Source of the DNA: an uncultured Clostridia bacterium
GTDB lineage: Bacteria > Bacillota > Clostridia > Oscillospirales > Ruminococcaceae
Assembly (NCBI GenBank): GCA_947389015.1
Contig: CANDVA010000027.1
Coordinates: forward strand, 1 to 32,324
Reading direction: 5' to 3'
Length of the DNA stretch: 32,324 bases
The position numbers and the translations under genes are program-made. Position 1 is the stretch's first letter; the number at the start of each line of letters is the position of its first letter. Under the pieces are notes generated by a model. The model was not told the origin of the DNA, made no database searches, and saw nothing but the letters and a program-made list of their open reading frames with translations. Of the stretch, positions 5,790 to 15,453 are shown piece after piece.

Positions 5790-6554
5790 TTATTTGTAAA
5801 TTTCGCTTGTTTTTGCGAATTTCAGACCGTAGTTTTTGAACAGCGGCTCGTCTTTAAATCTTCCGAGCGTGTTTTCGTTTTTGAATTTGATATATCCGTC
5901 AACGCCTGTTGCAATAAGGCTTTCGCTTTCAAACGATGTCATGTTCTCCGTCGTACATACATAGAACACGGGCGCATCGTCAAATGCCGGCAGCGCCGTT
6001 TCGGAACGCCAGGTGTAATATTTATCGGGTGCGTACTTCAAAAACGCGATCTTGTGCCGTTCCGTAAATCCGTTTTCAATTCCTCCGTGGTCCGCGGCTT
6101 TCAGCGCGTCTTCGGTGAGGAATACTTTCAGTTCTTCGGCAACCCTTTCGTTGAGCGTGTTTGGCAGCAAATACAGCCGCACGCCATCCCAAGCCTCGTC
6201 GATGCTGCCGTCGAGCGGTCTTAAGCCGATTTCCTCAAGATATGACGGAGATACGGCAAAATACCAGAACCCGTCCTTGGGAACGTTCTTGTAAACGCCG
6301 CCGGATTTCCAATCGTTCAGTATGTCCTTGCCATAATACTCAGTTTCAGCAAGCATTACGCCGTCCTCGCGCTGGACCGCTTTGTACCAATTAAACATAT
6401 CCGCGCGGAACTCATCGAAATCTCCCTCAAAGAAAAACTCTTTAAGCGCGTAATATTCGGGAACATCCGCTCTGTTCAGCAGTTGCGCCGCAAGCACCCC
6501 TGCTGCGATAACGACTGTTCCGACAACTGCCGCAAGGATCGCTTTTGCTTTCAT
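5790..6554 (-). CDS. Membrane-anchored extracytoplasmic protein, unknown function
   Basis: 254 residues. An N-terminal hydrophobic anchor (about 4-27, ILAAVVGTVVIAAGVLAAQLL) has no lipobox cysteine. The outer part is acidic and rich in Tyr/Phe/Trp (EYYALKEFFFEGDFDEFRAD, then NVPKDGFWYFAVSPSYLEEIGL). A central segment resembles a binding fold (VRLYLLPNTLNERVAEELKVFL). It begins 7 bases after the permease stop and is therefore in the exporter operon. The layout is reminiscent of the outer domain of bacteriocin-associated membrane proteins found with such exporters, but I cannot assign a family. A sensor or substrate-capture role for the exporter is possible. Confidence 0.7.
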   Translation of the reverse strand: MKAKAILAAVVGTVVIAAGVLAAQLLNRADVPEYYALKEFFFEGDFDEFRADMFNWYKAVQREDGVMLAETEYYGKDILNDWKSGGVYKNVPKDGFWYFAVSPSYLEEIGLRPLDGSIDEAWDGVRLYLLPNTLNERVAEELKVFLTEDALKAADHGGIENGFTERHKIAFLKYAPDKYYTWRSETALPAFDDAPVFYVCTTENMTSFESESLIATGVDGYIKFKNENTLGRFKDEPLFKNYGLKFAKTSEIYK

Positions 6555-6561
6555 GATCCAC

Positions 6562-8597
6562 CTACTTCCCGTTGCCGCTGACTATACCCAGATAACTGCG
6601 CGAGGTGATCTTGTAGAACAGCACGTACATCAGCGCAAACACCACGAAACTGCTTATCGTCATCATTCCGAACAGCCCCGTATCCGTCATATCAAACAGC
6701 CGCAGCATCCGCGACAGTATCGGGAACGCGAACGCCATATGCATACCCGCCGCCGCGAGCGGCAGAAAGAATACCGTAAGCACCTGCGAGTTTATCGTGG
6801 ACTTAACCTCGCGGCGGCTCATTCCCACCTTTTGCAGTATCTCAAACCGCGCCGCGTCCTCAAAACCTTCGCTTATCTGCTTGTAGTACATTATCAACGC
6901 CGCCGAGAGGATAAACACGCCGCCCATTAAAATGCCAAGGAAGAACAGCCCGCTGTAAATGCCGTAGTAGCTGTCACGGAGAGTTGCGCGCGTGTCAATA
7001 TCTATCGCCATGTCGTATTCCTGTGTTAATACCCCCGTGACGTCATACGAGTTCAGCATATCGCAGACCTGCTGTATTTCGGGCAGATCGCTCTCGCTGT
7101 CGGAGATATTGAAATTATATGTGATATAAAGCGAACGTCCGATCTCCGATAACTGATATTGAAATATCTCGTTAAGCACCGAAATATCCTTTACAAAGAA
7201 ATATACGGGTATCTCAATTGTCGAGTACAACTCCTCCTCGTCAAACTTCAGGCTTTGCTCTATCGGGATAATGTTGAATTCTCCGACGTCGCCGATAGTG
7301 AGCCTGCCCATATGCTTGACGTGCTCGGTCAGCGGCTCGTAAACTGCGATATCTCGTTCGCCGAGCGTAATGCCAAGTTCTTCTACCTCGTCGAATTCCT
7401 CAATAAGGTAGAAGTTTCCCGAGACATAATAATTCGATTCCTCGGTATCCCCGTCGGGGTCGGGAAGCGGAACGCCCATATAATCGCGCAGCATATCGGT
7501 GCCCAGTCCCAAACGGTGCTGTATATACTCGCCGTGCGGAGCACTCGGATATCCGTAGTCCTTGACGGCTTTATTTATCGTCTCATAGAGTTTATCAAAG
7601 TCCTTAACGTCCTCGTGAATGTAAGAGGTCGTCATTATGTCATATGGGTACTTACGTTCAACAAAGCCGTTGACGCCGATAAACAATGAGGTTGTAGACG
7701 AGATAGTAACTAATACCATAGTCGCCAGAATGCAGATAGATGCCAGTCCCGCGCCGTTTCTGCGCATACGGTAAGCCATCTGCGAGATCGAAACAAAGTG
7801 ATTGGTCTTGTAGTAGTATTTCTTGTTTTTTTGCAGAATTTTGCACATCACCACGCTGCCCGCAATAAACAGCAGATAGGTGGCGATAATCACCATAATC
7901 ACCGCGAACATAAACGCGACAAGAGCAACGTCTGGGCGTTCTATCGTCACCGCCATATAGTAGGCGAAACCGAGCAGTATCAGCCCGATGACAGCTCCCG
8001 GGATATTAGTGCGCGGAGGTCGCTCACCCGTATTCTCTGAGTGCAGCAGCTCAACGGGACGCGAGAAGAAAAGCTGCCGAAGCGAGTTCATAAGTATCGC
8101 GGCAAACACGATAGCGAACCAGATGATCGCTCCGATTATCGACGGGATATCCACCGAAAACGTGTACACAAGCTGCTCGGCGAGCATACGGGTAGCCAAC
8201 AGCTCCGCGAGCTTGGAAAACAGCATTCCGAATCCCAGCCCCGCGACTATCGAGACCGCGTACATCAGCAGCGTTTCCCATATCAGTATCCGTGCTATCT
8301 GTAATTTTCCGAGACCCAGGATATTGTACAGTCCGAATTCGCGCTTGCGCCTTTTAATAAGGAAAGAGTTGGTATAGAACAAGAAAATAGCCGAGAATAT
8401 CGCCATTACGATAATGCCGATAGCAAGTATCTCGCTCATTCCGGTGCCGCCCTTCATTTCCGAGAGCAGGGGGTTCCCCGCGAGAAAGCCGATAATATAG
8501 AAGATCATGACCATAAGCGACGAGGTGAGGATATACGGCGCGTACGCTCTGCCGTTCTTTTTTATCCCGACAAACGCGAGTCGTGAGTAGAGCGTAG

Positions 8598-8601
<4 letters not shown>
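6562..8601 (-). CDS. BceB-type ABC transporter permease (FtsX-like)
   Basis: 679 residues. The first 310 residues hold about seven membrane segments, including the FtsX-type stretch with KRRKREFGLYNILGLGK (about 104-120), where the permease contacts the ATPase. A large extracytoplasmic domain (about 312-545) follows, then three more helices with a second coupling motif, RFEILQKVGMSRREVK. Ten helices with one large outer loop between helices 7 and 8 is the BceB architecture, used for resistance to and sensing of peptide antibiotics acting on lipid II cycle intermediates. The start ATG overlaps the ATPase stop (ATGA). BceB proteins usually signal to a BceS-type kinase, and none is encoded nearby. 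Confidence 0.88.
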
Positions 8602-9362
<761 letters not shown>

Positions 9363-9479
9363 AATATTGTAAAACTCCTTATTTATATAGGAGAGCAGGG
9401 GAGGGCGGTTTTTAGGATAATGTGCTGTGTGTATGCGGCTTAGGTTTTTATGCACCCTCCGCTCTGTTCTCTGTTTACT

Positions 9480-9487
9480 ATTATAAC
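9480..9487 (-). promoter_or_regulatory. Extended -10 promoter of the exporter operon
   Basis: Minus strand TGTTATAAT, an extended -10 (TGn before TATAAT, complement of 9480-9485). No -35 match exists at 16-18 bases (the hexamer is TGGCGA), which is typical of a promoter that needs an activator. Confidence 0.5.
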
Positions 9488-9517
9488 ACAGCCGAAAATA
9501 ATTCGCCATTTATTTAT

Positions 9518-9544
9518 CTTACATTTTTCTTACATTTTTGTAAG
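9518..9544. promoter_or_regulatory. Three phased CTTACA half-sites (candidate operator)
   Basis: cttaca occurs at 9518-9523 and 9529-9534, and inverted as tgtaag at 9539-9544, at 10-11 base steps. They lie about 45-70 bases upstream of the predicted exporter-operon start, where OmpR-family regulators such as BceR typically bind. The binding role is inferred. Confidence 0.5.
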
Positions 9545-9663
9545 ATTGCCCGCGTGAGTTTATATTATGTGTTTATTATAGCATAGTTTAAGATTTTTTG
9601 CAAACATTGTGTAAGTTAAATCGGAATATAGCGCAGTAACACTATGACCCCAAAATCGGGATT

Positions 9664-9866
9664 CCAAAGGGACTGGTCCCTTTGGCGGGATGCAAGGGCA
9701 GAGCCCTTGCCGGGTTCGGGCAGAGCCCGAAACGCCGCAAAGCGGCAAAAAAAAGCGCTAAAAGGGCTTGGGGAAAAACTCTTGTTTTTCCCCAAATCAA
9801 GGATTTTGCCAACAGGCAAAATCCTTGATCAATTACCTTTTTCTGCCAGTGACAGAAAAAGGTAAT
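9664..9866. repeat. Array of seven consecutive hairpins (intergenic palindromic element)
   Basis: Seven abutting inverted repeats, each with different sequence: 9664-9685 (10 bp stem, loop 2), 9692-9710 (8, loop 3), 9715-9731 (7, loop 3), 9734-9746 (5, loop 3), 9768-9795 (12, loop 4), 9797-9828 (14, loop 4) and 9832-9866 (14, loop 7). A poly-A tract (9747-9754) separates the GC-rich first four from the longer last three. Short frames across it are low-complexity artefacts. It resembles palindrome-rich intergenic elements I associate with Ruminococcaceae genomes. Mobility or RNA function is not shown by the sequence. Confidence 0.75.
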
Positions 9867-9971
9867 CCGCGCTCCGAGCAACACCTTACTGGTATAAATC
9901 CTGATTTGCTTTAAAGCCTTTTCGTAATATTGCCCAAAAAACAAACAAAAAAATTGTACAAAACTCCGCCC

Positions 9972-9999
9972 TTGTAAGTTGACAAAAATGTGTTATAAT
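9972..9999 (+). promoter_or_regulatory. Promoter of the GH94 phosphorylase gene
   Basis: TTGTAA (9972-9977), 16-base spacer, TATAAT (9994-9999). A TTGACA also occurs at 9979-9984 but only 9 bases from the -10, so it is not a usable -35 for this box. The leader is about 55 bases. Confidence 0.55.
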
Positions 10000-10061
10000 T
10001 AACTCATACCAATAAAACAAATCAGCCTTTCAGCTGTAAATTTAATACGGAGGTCACAATT

Positions 10062-12437
10062 ATGAACTACGGTCATTTTGACGAGCAAAACAAGGAATAC
10101 GTTATCACGCGTCCCGATACGCCCTCGGCTTGGGCAAACTATCTCGGCGACCCTAACTACGGCGCTATCATCTCGAATAACGCGGGCGGATACAGCTTTG
10201 AAAAGAGCGGCGCTAACGGGCGTATTATACGTTACCGATTCAACGGCGTTGCCAACGACCAGCCCGGACGGTACGTCTACATCAAAGACAGCGAAAGCGG
10301 CGAATACTGGAGCGGCTCGTGGGCTCCCGTTTGCAAGCCCCTTGACGAGTACAAGAGCGAGTGCCGCCATGGTACCGCGTACACCGTCATCTCCTCGGAG
10401 TACAAGGGCATAAAGTCCGAGGTGTCCTACTACGTTCCGCAGGGTCAGACCTATGAGGTCTGGGCGGCTAAGATCACCAATACAGACAGCAAGCCCCGCA
10501 AGCTTTCCGTAACGGGTTACTGCGAATTTGTCAACGATAACAACTACGAGCAGGATCAGGTAAATCTCCAGTACACGCTGTTCATTACCCACACCTACTT
10601 TAAAGGAAACTTCGTGCTACAGCGTCAGAACGAGCTTCAGGGCGGCAGATCGCGTTTCCTCGGCGTGGCGAAGGCTAAGGTTGACGCGTACTGCGGTGAT
10701 CGTGACGCGTTTGTCGGCACTTACAGAAGTTACGCAAATCCTAAGGGGATCGAGGAAGGCTTAAAGGGCGACCTAAACTACTGCGGCAACTCCTGCGGCG
10801 CGCTCCAGACTGACATCGTATTGCAGCCCGGCGAGACCAAGGAGCTTACGTATATCCTCGGTCAGAAGGACGAAAGCACCGCAAAGGAGCTTATCGCCAA
10901 GTACGAAAAGGACGGCGTTGTAGAAAAGGAGCTTGACGAGCTCAAGAACTACTGGCACGGTAAGCTCGACAATCTTCAGGTCAACACTCCCGATCCCAAT
11001 TTCAACAATATGGTGAACACCTGGAACGCGTATAACTGCTTTATCACGTTCATCTGGTCGCGCGCGGCTTCGTTCCAGTACTGCGGTCTGCGCAATGGCT
11101 TCGGTTACCGTGATACCGTTCAGGATATTCAGGGAATTATCCACCTCGCGCCCGAAATGGCAAAGGAGCAGATCGTGTTTATGCTGTCCGCTCAGGTAAC
11201 AAACGGCGCGGGTCTGCCACTTGTCAAGTACACTCATAACGCGGGTCACGAGAATACGCCCGACGATCCCGAGTACGTTAAGGAGACGGGACACCCGTCC
11301 TACCGCGCGGACGACGCGTTGTGGTTGTTCCCGACCGTCGCCAAATATATCGGCGAGAGCGGAAACACCGCGTTCCTCGACGAGGAGATTTACTACGCGA
11401 ACGACAGCGAAAAGGGCACGGTCTACGATCATCTCAAGAGAGCGATCTCGTTCTCGATGAACAATCTCGGCAACCACGGGATGCCCGCCGGTCTGCACGC
11501 CGACTGGAACGACTGCCTTCGTCTGGGCAAAAAGGGCGAGAGCACGTTCGTTGCGTTCCAGCTCGTTTACGCTATAAAGATACTGCGCGGCTACGCAGTC
11601 GAGAAGAACGATAACGAGTACGTGAAGTATCTCGACGAGATAAACTCGAAGCTTACCGATATCCTCAATGCCTGCTGGAATGAGGACAGATTTATCCGCG
11701 GCTATAAGGAGGACGGCGAGGTCATCGGCAAGCGCACCGATCCCGAGGCGTCGATGTGGCTCAATCCGCAGTCGTGGGCGGTCATCTCGGGCTTTGCTTC
11801 AAAGGAGCAGGCGACCGCGGCGCTTGACAGCGTAGAGCGCGAGCTGAACACGCCTTACGGCGCAATGGTAATGTATCCGCCTTATGTAGATCACGCGTTT
11901 GACGGCGCGCTTATGCACTGCTTCAACGCTTGTATAAAGGAGAACGGCGGTATATTCTCGCAGCCGCAGGGCTGGCTTATCCTCGCGGAGGCTAAGCTCG
12001 GACGCGGCGATATGGCGTACAAATACTGGACGGAGGCTGCTCCCGCGACCTATAACGACGAAGCTGAAAAGCGCGAGCTTGAGCCGTATGTATACGGTCA
12101 GTTTGTAGAGGGCAAGGACAGTCCTTTCGCGGGCAGGGCACACGTTCACTGGCTGACGGGCACTGCGTCCACGGTCATGGTAGGCACGACCGAGGGTATT
12201 CTCGGACTTAATCCCAATACAAAGGGCTTGGTTATTGACCCGTCTATACCGTCGGAGTGGAAGGAGTTTACCATGAAGAAGAACTTCCGCGGTCACAGGC
12301 TGAACGTTACCGTTAAGAACCCCAACGGCTCGCAGCACGGCGTAAAGTCCGTTACGGTAAACGGCGAAAAGCTACCCGAGAATCTTATCACCGAGAACAT
12401 TCTCAAAGACGTAAACGAGGTAATTATTGAAATGTAA
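10062..12437 (+). CDS. GH94 disaccharide phosphorylase (cellobiose/chitobiose phosphorylase family)
   Basis: 791 residues, full length for GH94. These cytoplasmic enzymes cleave a beta-linked disaccharide with phosphate, giving a sugar 1-phosphate without spending ATP. The N-terminal beta-sandwich starts GHFDEQNKEYVITRPDTP and NAGGYSF. The (alpha/alpha)6 barrel carries GYRDTVQD and the catalytic-acid motif ADWNDCL (DWND at 481-484), then IKENGGIFSQPQGW and HWLTGTAS. From memory of the family, the short loop after DWNDCL and segments such as NYLGDPN and YANPKGIEEG look closer to chitobiose or cellobionate phosphorylases than to classical cellobiose phosphorylase, so the substrate is left open. 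No signal peptide. ACGGAGG precedes the ATG. Monocistronic, between its own promoter and a terminator. Confidence 0.9.
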   Translation: MNYGHFDEQNKEYVITRPDTPSAWANYLGDPNYGAIISNNAGGYSFEKSGANGRIIRYRFNGVANDQPGRYVYIKDSESGEYWSGSWAPVCKPLDEYKSECRHGTAYTVISSEYKGIKSEVSYYVPQGQTYEVWAAKITNTDSKPRKLSVTGYCEFVNDNNYEQDQVNLQYTLFITHTYFKGNFVLQRQNELQGGRSRFLGVAKAKVDAYCGDRDAFVGTYRSYANPKGIEEGLKGDLNYCGNSCGALQTDIVLQPGETKELTYILGQKDESTAKELIAKYEKDGVVEKELDELKNYWHGKLDNLQVNTPDPNFNNMVNTWNAYNCFITFIWSRAASFQYCGLRNGFGYRDTVQDIQGIIHLAPEMAKEQIVFMLSAQVTNGAGLPLVKYTHNAGHENTPDDPEYVKETGHPSYRADDALWLFPTVAKYIGESGNTAFLDEEIYYANDSEKGTVYDHLKRAISFSMNNLGNHGMPAGLHADWNDCLRLGKKGESTFVAFQLVYAIKILRGYAVEKNDNEYVKYLDEINSKLTDILNACWNEDRFIRGYKEDGEVIGKRTDPEASMWLNPQSWAVISGFASKEQATAALDSVERELNTPYGAMVMYPPYVDHAFDGALMHCFNACIKENGGIFSQPQGWLILAEAKLGRGDMAYKYWTEAAPATYNDEAEKRELEPYVYGQFVEGKDSPFAGRAHVHWLTGTASTVMVGTTEGILGLNPNTKGLVIDPSIPSEWKEFTMKKNFRGHRLNVTVKNPNGSQHGVKSVTVNGEKLPENLITENILKDVNEVIIEM

Positions 12438-12458
12438 TTAAAAAGCGAACAATAAAAA

Positions 12459-12487
12459 AACGCGGTTGTTGGTTCAGCCGCGTTTTT
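12459..12487. terminator. Bidirectional terminator between convergent genes
   Basis: acgcgg / ccgcgt stem (12460-12465 with 12478-12483) around a 12-base loop, with A-run before and TTTTT after. It serves the GH94 gene rightward and the histidine kinase gene leftward. Confidence 0.75.
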
Positions 12488-12499
12488 GTTGTGTTTAGA

Positions 12500-15076
12500 T
12501 CACTTTTTAATGTACTTGTCAAGCAGTCTCGCGACGGTATTGACGTCGATAGGCTTGGAGGTGTGCGCGTTCATTCCCGCGTCTAGACACTTCTTCACGT
12601 CCTCCGAGAACGCGTCCGCGGTCATCGCTATGATGGGGATATCCTTGTCGGGGCGATCGCACGCGCGTATCGCCTCGGCAGCCTCGTAGCCCGACATAAC
12701 CGGCATTCTGATATCCATAAGTATCGCCTTGTAATAGCCAACCTCGCTGTTCTTAAACATCTCAACGCAGATATTTCCGTTCTCGGCGTGGTCGATATCC
12801 AATCCCAGCTCGGACAGCAACTCGTTCGCGATCTCCCAGTTGAGCTCGTTGTCCTCTGCGAGCAGTATTTTCAAATTATCGAAGGTAACCTCGTCGTCGG
12901 GACGCTCTACGACATTATCAGCGTCTGCGGCAGACGGTGTTTCGCTGCTCATAAACTGTTTCAGTCCGTAGTACAACGTTGACTTGAACAGCGGCTTAGA
13001 GATAAATCCCGAAATGCCGGCCGCACGCGCGTCGTTCTCGATATCCGACCAGTCATATGCCGAGATCAGCAGAATAGGGATATCGTCGCCGAGCGTTTGG
13101 CGTATCTGCCGAGCGGTCTCAACGCCGTCGATACCGGGCAGCTTCCAGTCAAGCAGTATTATATGGTACGGGATATTGCTTTTCTGTTTCTGCGCGACCA
13201 TTTTCACGGCGCTTTCTCCGTCGAGCGTCCATTCCGCCTCGATACCGATATTTTTCAGCGATTCCGCGGCACTGCGGCAGATCAGCTCATTGTCGTCAAC
13301 GACCAGCATATGCCAGTTTGGAAGTATCATTTCCTCTTCGCGAATCTCCGCCTTTTCAAGGTCGAGCGTAACAAAGAAGTGTGTGCCCTTTCCGGGGGCG
13401 GTCTCGAGGTTTATCGTTCCGTCCATGGCGTCGACGATATATTTCGTTATCGCCATTCCGAGACCGGTTCCTTCGGTCTTGTGAACGCGCTTGGAGTCCT
13501 CGCGTGAGAACGCATCAAACACGCTCTTCTTGAACTCCTCAGTCATTCCGATACCCGAGTCCTGTACCTCGATGTTCACCTGTATGTAATTATTGCCCTT
13601 CTCCGACGGTTTTTGATACATTCTTACCTCAATAGAGCCGCCGTCGGGAGTGAACTTGACAGCGTTTGATAAGAGGTTGATGATAATCTGATTAAGGCGC
13701 ACGCTATCACAGTATACGTTCTCCGTTTCGATATCATAAATGAACACGTCAAACTTCTGCCTCTTTGAACGAACCTGCGGCTGAACTATGCTGACGATAG
13801 ACTCCATGACCTCTCTGAGCGAGATCTCGGACATTGAGAGGGTCATCTTTTCGCTTTCAATCTTCGACATATCCAGCACATCGTTGATAAGTCCAAGCAA
13901 ATGCTTGCTCGACAGCGCGATCTTGCCCAGACAGTTTTCGACCTGTTGCTTGTTGTCTATATTCGCCGTCGCGATAGCGGTCATGCCGACGATAGCGTTC
14001 ATAGGTGTTCTTATATCGTGCGACATATTGGACAGGAATTCGCTTTTCGCCTTGTTTGCGTGCTCCGCGTCCTGTCTTGCCTCAACCAGCATCTGCATCT
14101 GTTTGCGGCTGTTCCTGAAATACATGAAAAATATCAGACAGATCACCGACAGATTGATGACCATACACACCACAAAAAGCATTGTGCGGTCGTGGTCGAG
14201 TGCGTTTATTGTGCTATCCAGTTCTCCGTAAGGCATGACCGTCACAAGATACCATTCCGAATGAGCCAGCGGAGTGCAATAAATATGACTGCGCTCGTTA
14301 AGGATAGGCATTACGGACGAAAAGTCCTTGTGCTCCTCCATCGCGTCACGCAATTCATCTATGAATGCGTTCGCTCCGTCGTCTCCGTGCTCCGCAAATG
14401 TGGCGCGTATCCTTTCAAAGTAGTTATTCAGATCCAGGTCTATATTTTTTACTATAAAGCTTCCGTCGCGGCGTATGATATGCGAATATGTAAGCGTGTT
14501 ATCAATGTCCAGCGACAACACCTCGTTTATATACGAAGCGGGGATTCCCGCGACAAGCGCAATGCTTTTTTCTCCGTTTTCCATCGGGTAAGCAGTGGGA
14601 ATACCCATCATTATGATCTTTTCTTCCGTGCGTGAATGTCCCACGGCGATTTTCTTTTCTCCGTTACGCAGCGAACCCAGAAACGACGCGGTATCCTCCA
14701 GCTGCACCTCGTCGCCGTATATCATATGAAACTTGCCGTCCCAATCATAAAAGGCGAGATAATCAAAGCTGCGTATAGTGCCCTCGTGTTGGAGCTGCCC
14801 GATAAGATCTGAACCGTATTCAGCCTCCTCGGGCGGCAGATTTATGACCATGGTTTCAAGCTGATTCATACGAAGATTCATCGTGGTTTCAAAGTGCATG
14901 GCGATCTTTTCGCTCATGCCCTGCATATAGATAGTTCCTACATTGTTAATGACCTGCTGGCTTTCACGCTCCATTGTCAATACAAAAAAGGAAAGCGTGC
15001 CTACGATTACAGCAATAAGCAGAGCCAGACTGGCAAGCAGAAATCCGGCAGTTTTCTTTTTATTGGATGCTGTCAA
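12500..15076 (-). CDS. Hybrid histidine kinase with two receiver domains
   Basis: 858 residues from the chosen TTG start. Membrane helix 1 (about 10-34) and helix 2 (about 296-320) enclose a 260-residue outer sensor of Cache-like pattern ([28 protein letters not shown]). Then come HisKA with phospho-acceptor His353 ([11 protein letters not shown]), HATPase with N-box Asn471 ([10 protein letters not shown]), DSGIGM and GTGLGM, receiver 1 with Asp643 (LLDWKLPG), and receiver 2 with Asp788 ([10 protein letters not shown]) and Lys841. AGAGGTGAG lies 6 bases before this TTG. The alternative ATG at 15103 overlaps the Hpt stop but has no ribosome site. Signals probably pass from receiver to the Hpt protein and on to the HD-GYP regulator encoded upstream. 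The ligand is unknown. Confidence 0.9.
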   Translation of the reverse strand: MTASNKKKTAGFLLASLALLIAVIVGTLSFFVLTMERESQQVINNVGTIYMQGMSEKIAMHFETTMNLRMNQLETMVINLPPEEAEYGSDLIGQLQHEGTIRSFDYLAFYDWDGKFHMIYGDEVQLEDTASFLGSLRNGEKKIAVGHSRTEEKIIMMGIPTAYPMENGEKSIALVAGIPASYINEVLSLDIDNTLTYSHIIRRDGSFIVKNIDLDLNNYFERIRATFAEHGDDGANAFIDELRDAMEEHKDFSSVMPILNERSHIYCTPLAHSEWYLVTVMPYGELDSTINALDHDRTMLFVVCMVINLSVICLIFFMYFRNSRKQMQMLVEARQDAEHANKAKSEFLSNMSHDIRTPMNAIVGMTAIATANIDNKQQVENCLGKIALSSKHLLGLINDVLDMSKIESEKMTLSMSEISLREVMESIVSIVQPQVRSKRQKFDVFIYDIETENVYCDSVRLNQIIINLLSNAVKFTPDGGSIEVRMYQKPSEKGNNYIQVNIEVQDSGIGMTEEFKKSVFDAFSREDSKRVHKTEGTGLGMAITKYIVDAMDGTINLETAPGKGTHFFVTLDLEKAEIREEEMILPNWHMLVVDDNELICRSAAESLKNIGIEAEWTLDGESAVKMVAQKQKSNIPYHIILLDWKLPGIDGVETARQIRQTLGDDIPILLISAYDWSDIENDARAAGISGFISKPLFKSTLYYGLKQFMSSETPSAADADNVVERPDDEVTFDNLKILLAEDNELNWEIANELLSELGLDIDHAENGNICVEMFKNSEVGYYKAILMDIRMPVMSGYEAAEAIRACDRPDKDIPIIAMTADAFSEDVKKCLDAGMNAHTSKPIDVNTVARLLDKYIKK

Positions 15077-15099
15077 TTTGAACTCACCTCTGTAAATGA

Positions 15100-15453
15100 T
15101 CACTCGTCAAGCTGTGCCAAAGCAGTTATTGTCATATCGTAATCGGCGCGCACCTGTTCAAGCAGCTCCGCGGCATTGTCTGCTACGCTGTTGCGAAGCG
15201 CTTCGGTAAGCTCGGAGGAGGACTTTTGAAGCTTGTCGAGCCCCAGATTTGCGCAAAGTCCTTTCAGCGTATGCGCCATTCTGAACGCGGTGGGATAATC
15301 CTTGCTGTTAAACGATGTGCTCAGATCTCCCATAGTTTTGTCGTTCAGAAATTTTCTTACAAATTTCCCCAACATTTTCTCGGAATTGCCCATTCTCATA
15401 AGAACGGCTTTGTAATCCGATCCAATCTCATTATAAAAGGCTTCTAATGTCAT
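15100..15453 (-). CDS. Stand-alone histidine phosphotransfer (Hpt) protein
   Basis: 117 residues, an all-helical Hpt domain. The phospho-accepting histidine is His61 in [19 protein letters not shown], matching the AHxLKGxxxxxG signature. It has no kinase or receiver domain, so it should shuttle phosphate between a receiver domain of the adjacent hybrid kinase and that of the HD-GYP regulator. AAAGGGG lies about 9 bases before the ATG. The gene overlaps the regulator gene by 23 bases and meets the kinase gene at its other end, which argues for one translationally coupled phosphorelay unit. Confidence 0.9.
   Translation of the reverse strand: MTLEAFYNEIGSDYKAVLMRMGNSEKMLGKFVRKFLNDKTMGDLSTSFNSKDYPTAFRMAHTLKGLCANLGLDKLQKSSSELTEALRNSVADNAAELLEQVRADYDMTITALAQLDE

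Noticed and set aside
9560-9944. Several overlapping frames of 60-100 codons across the hairpin array on both strands
   Set aside because: They are created by the palindromes, lack ribosome sites and have low-complexity translations.
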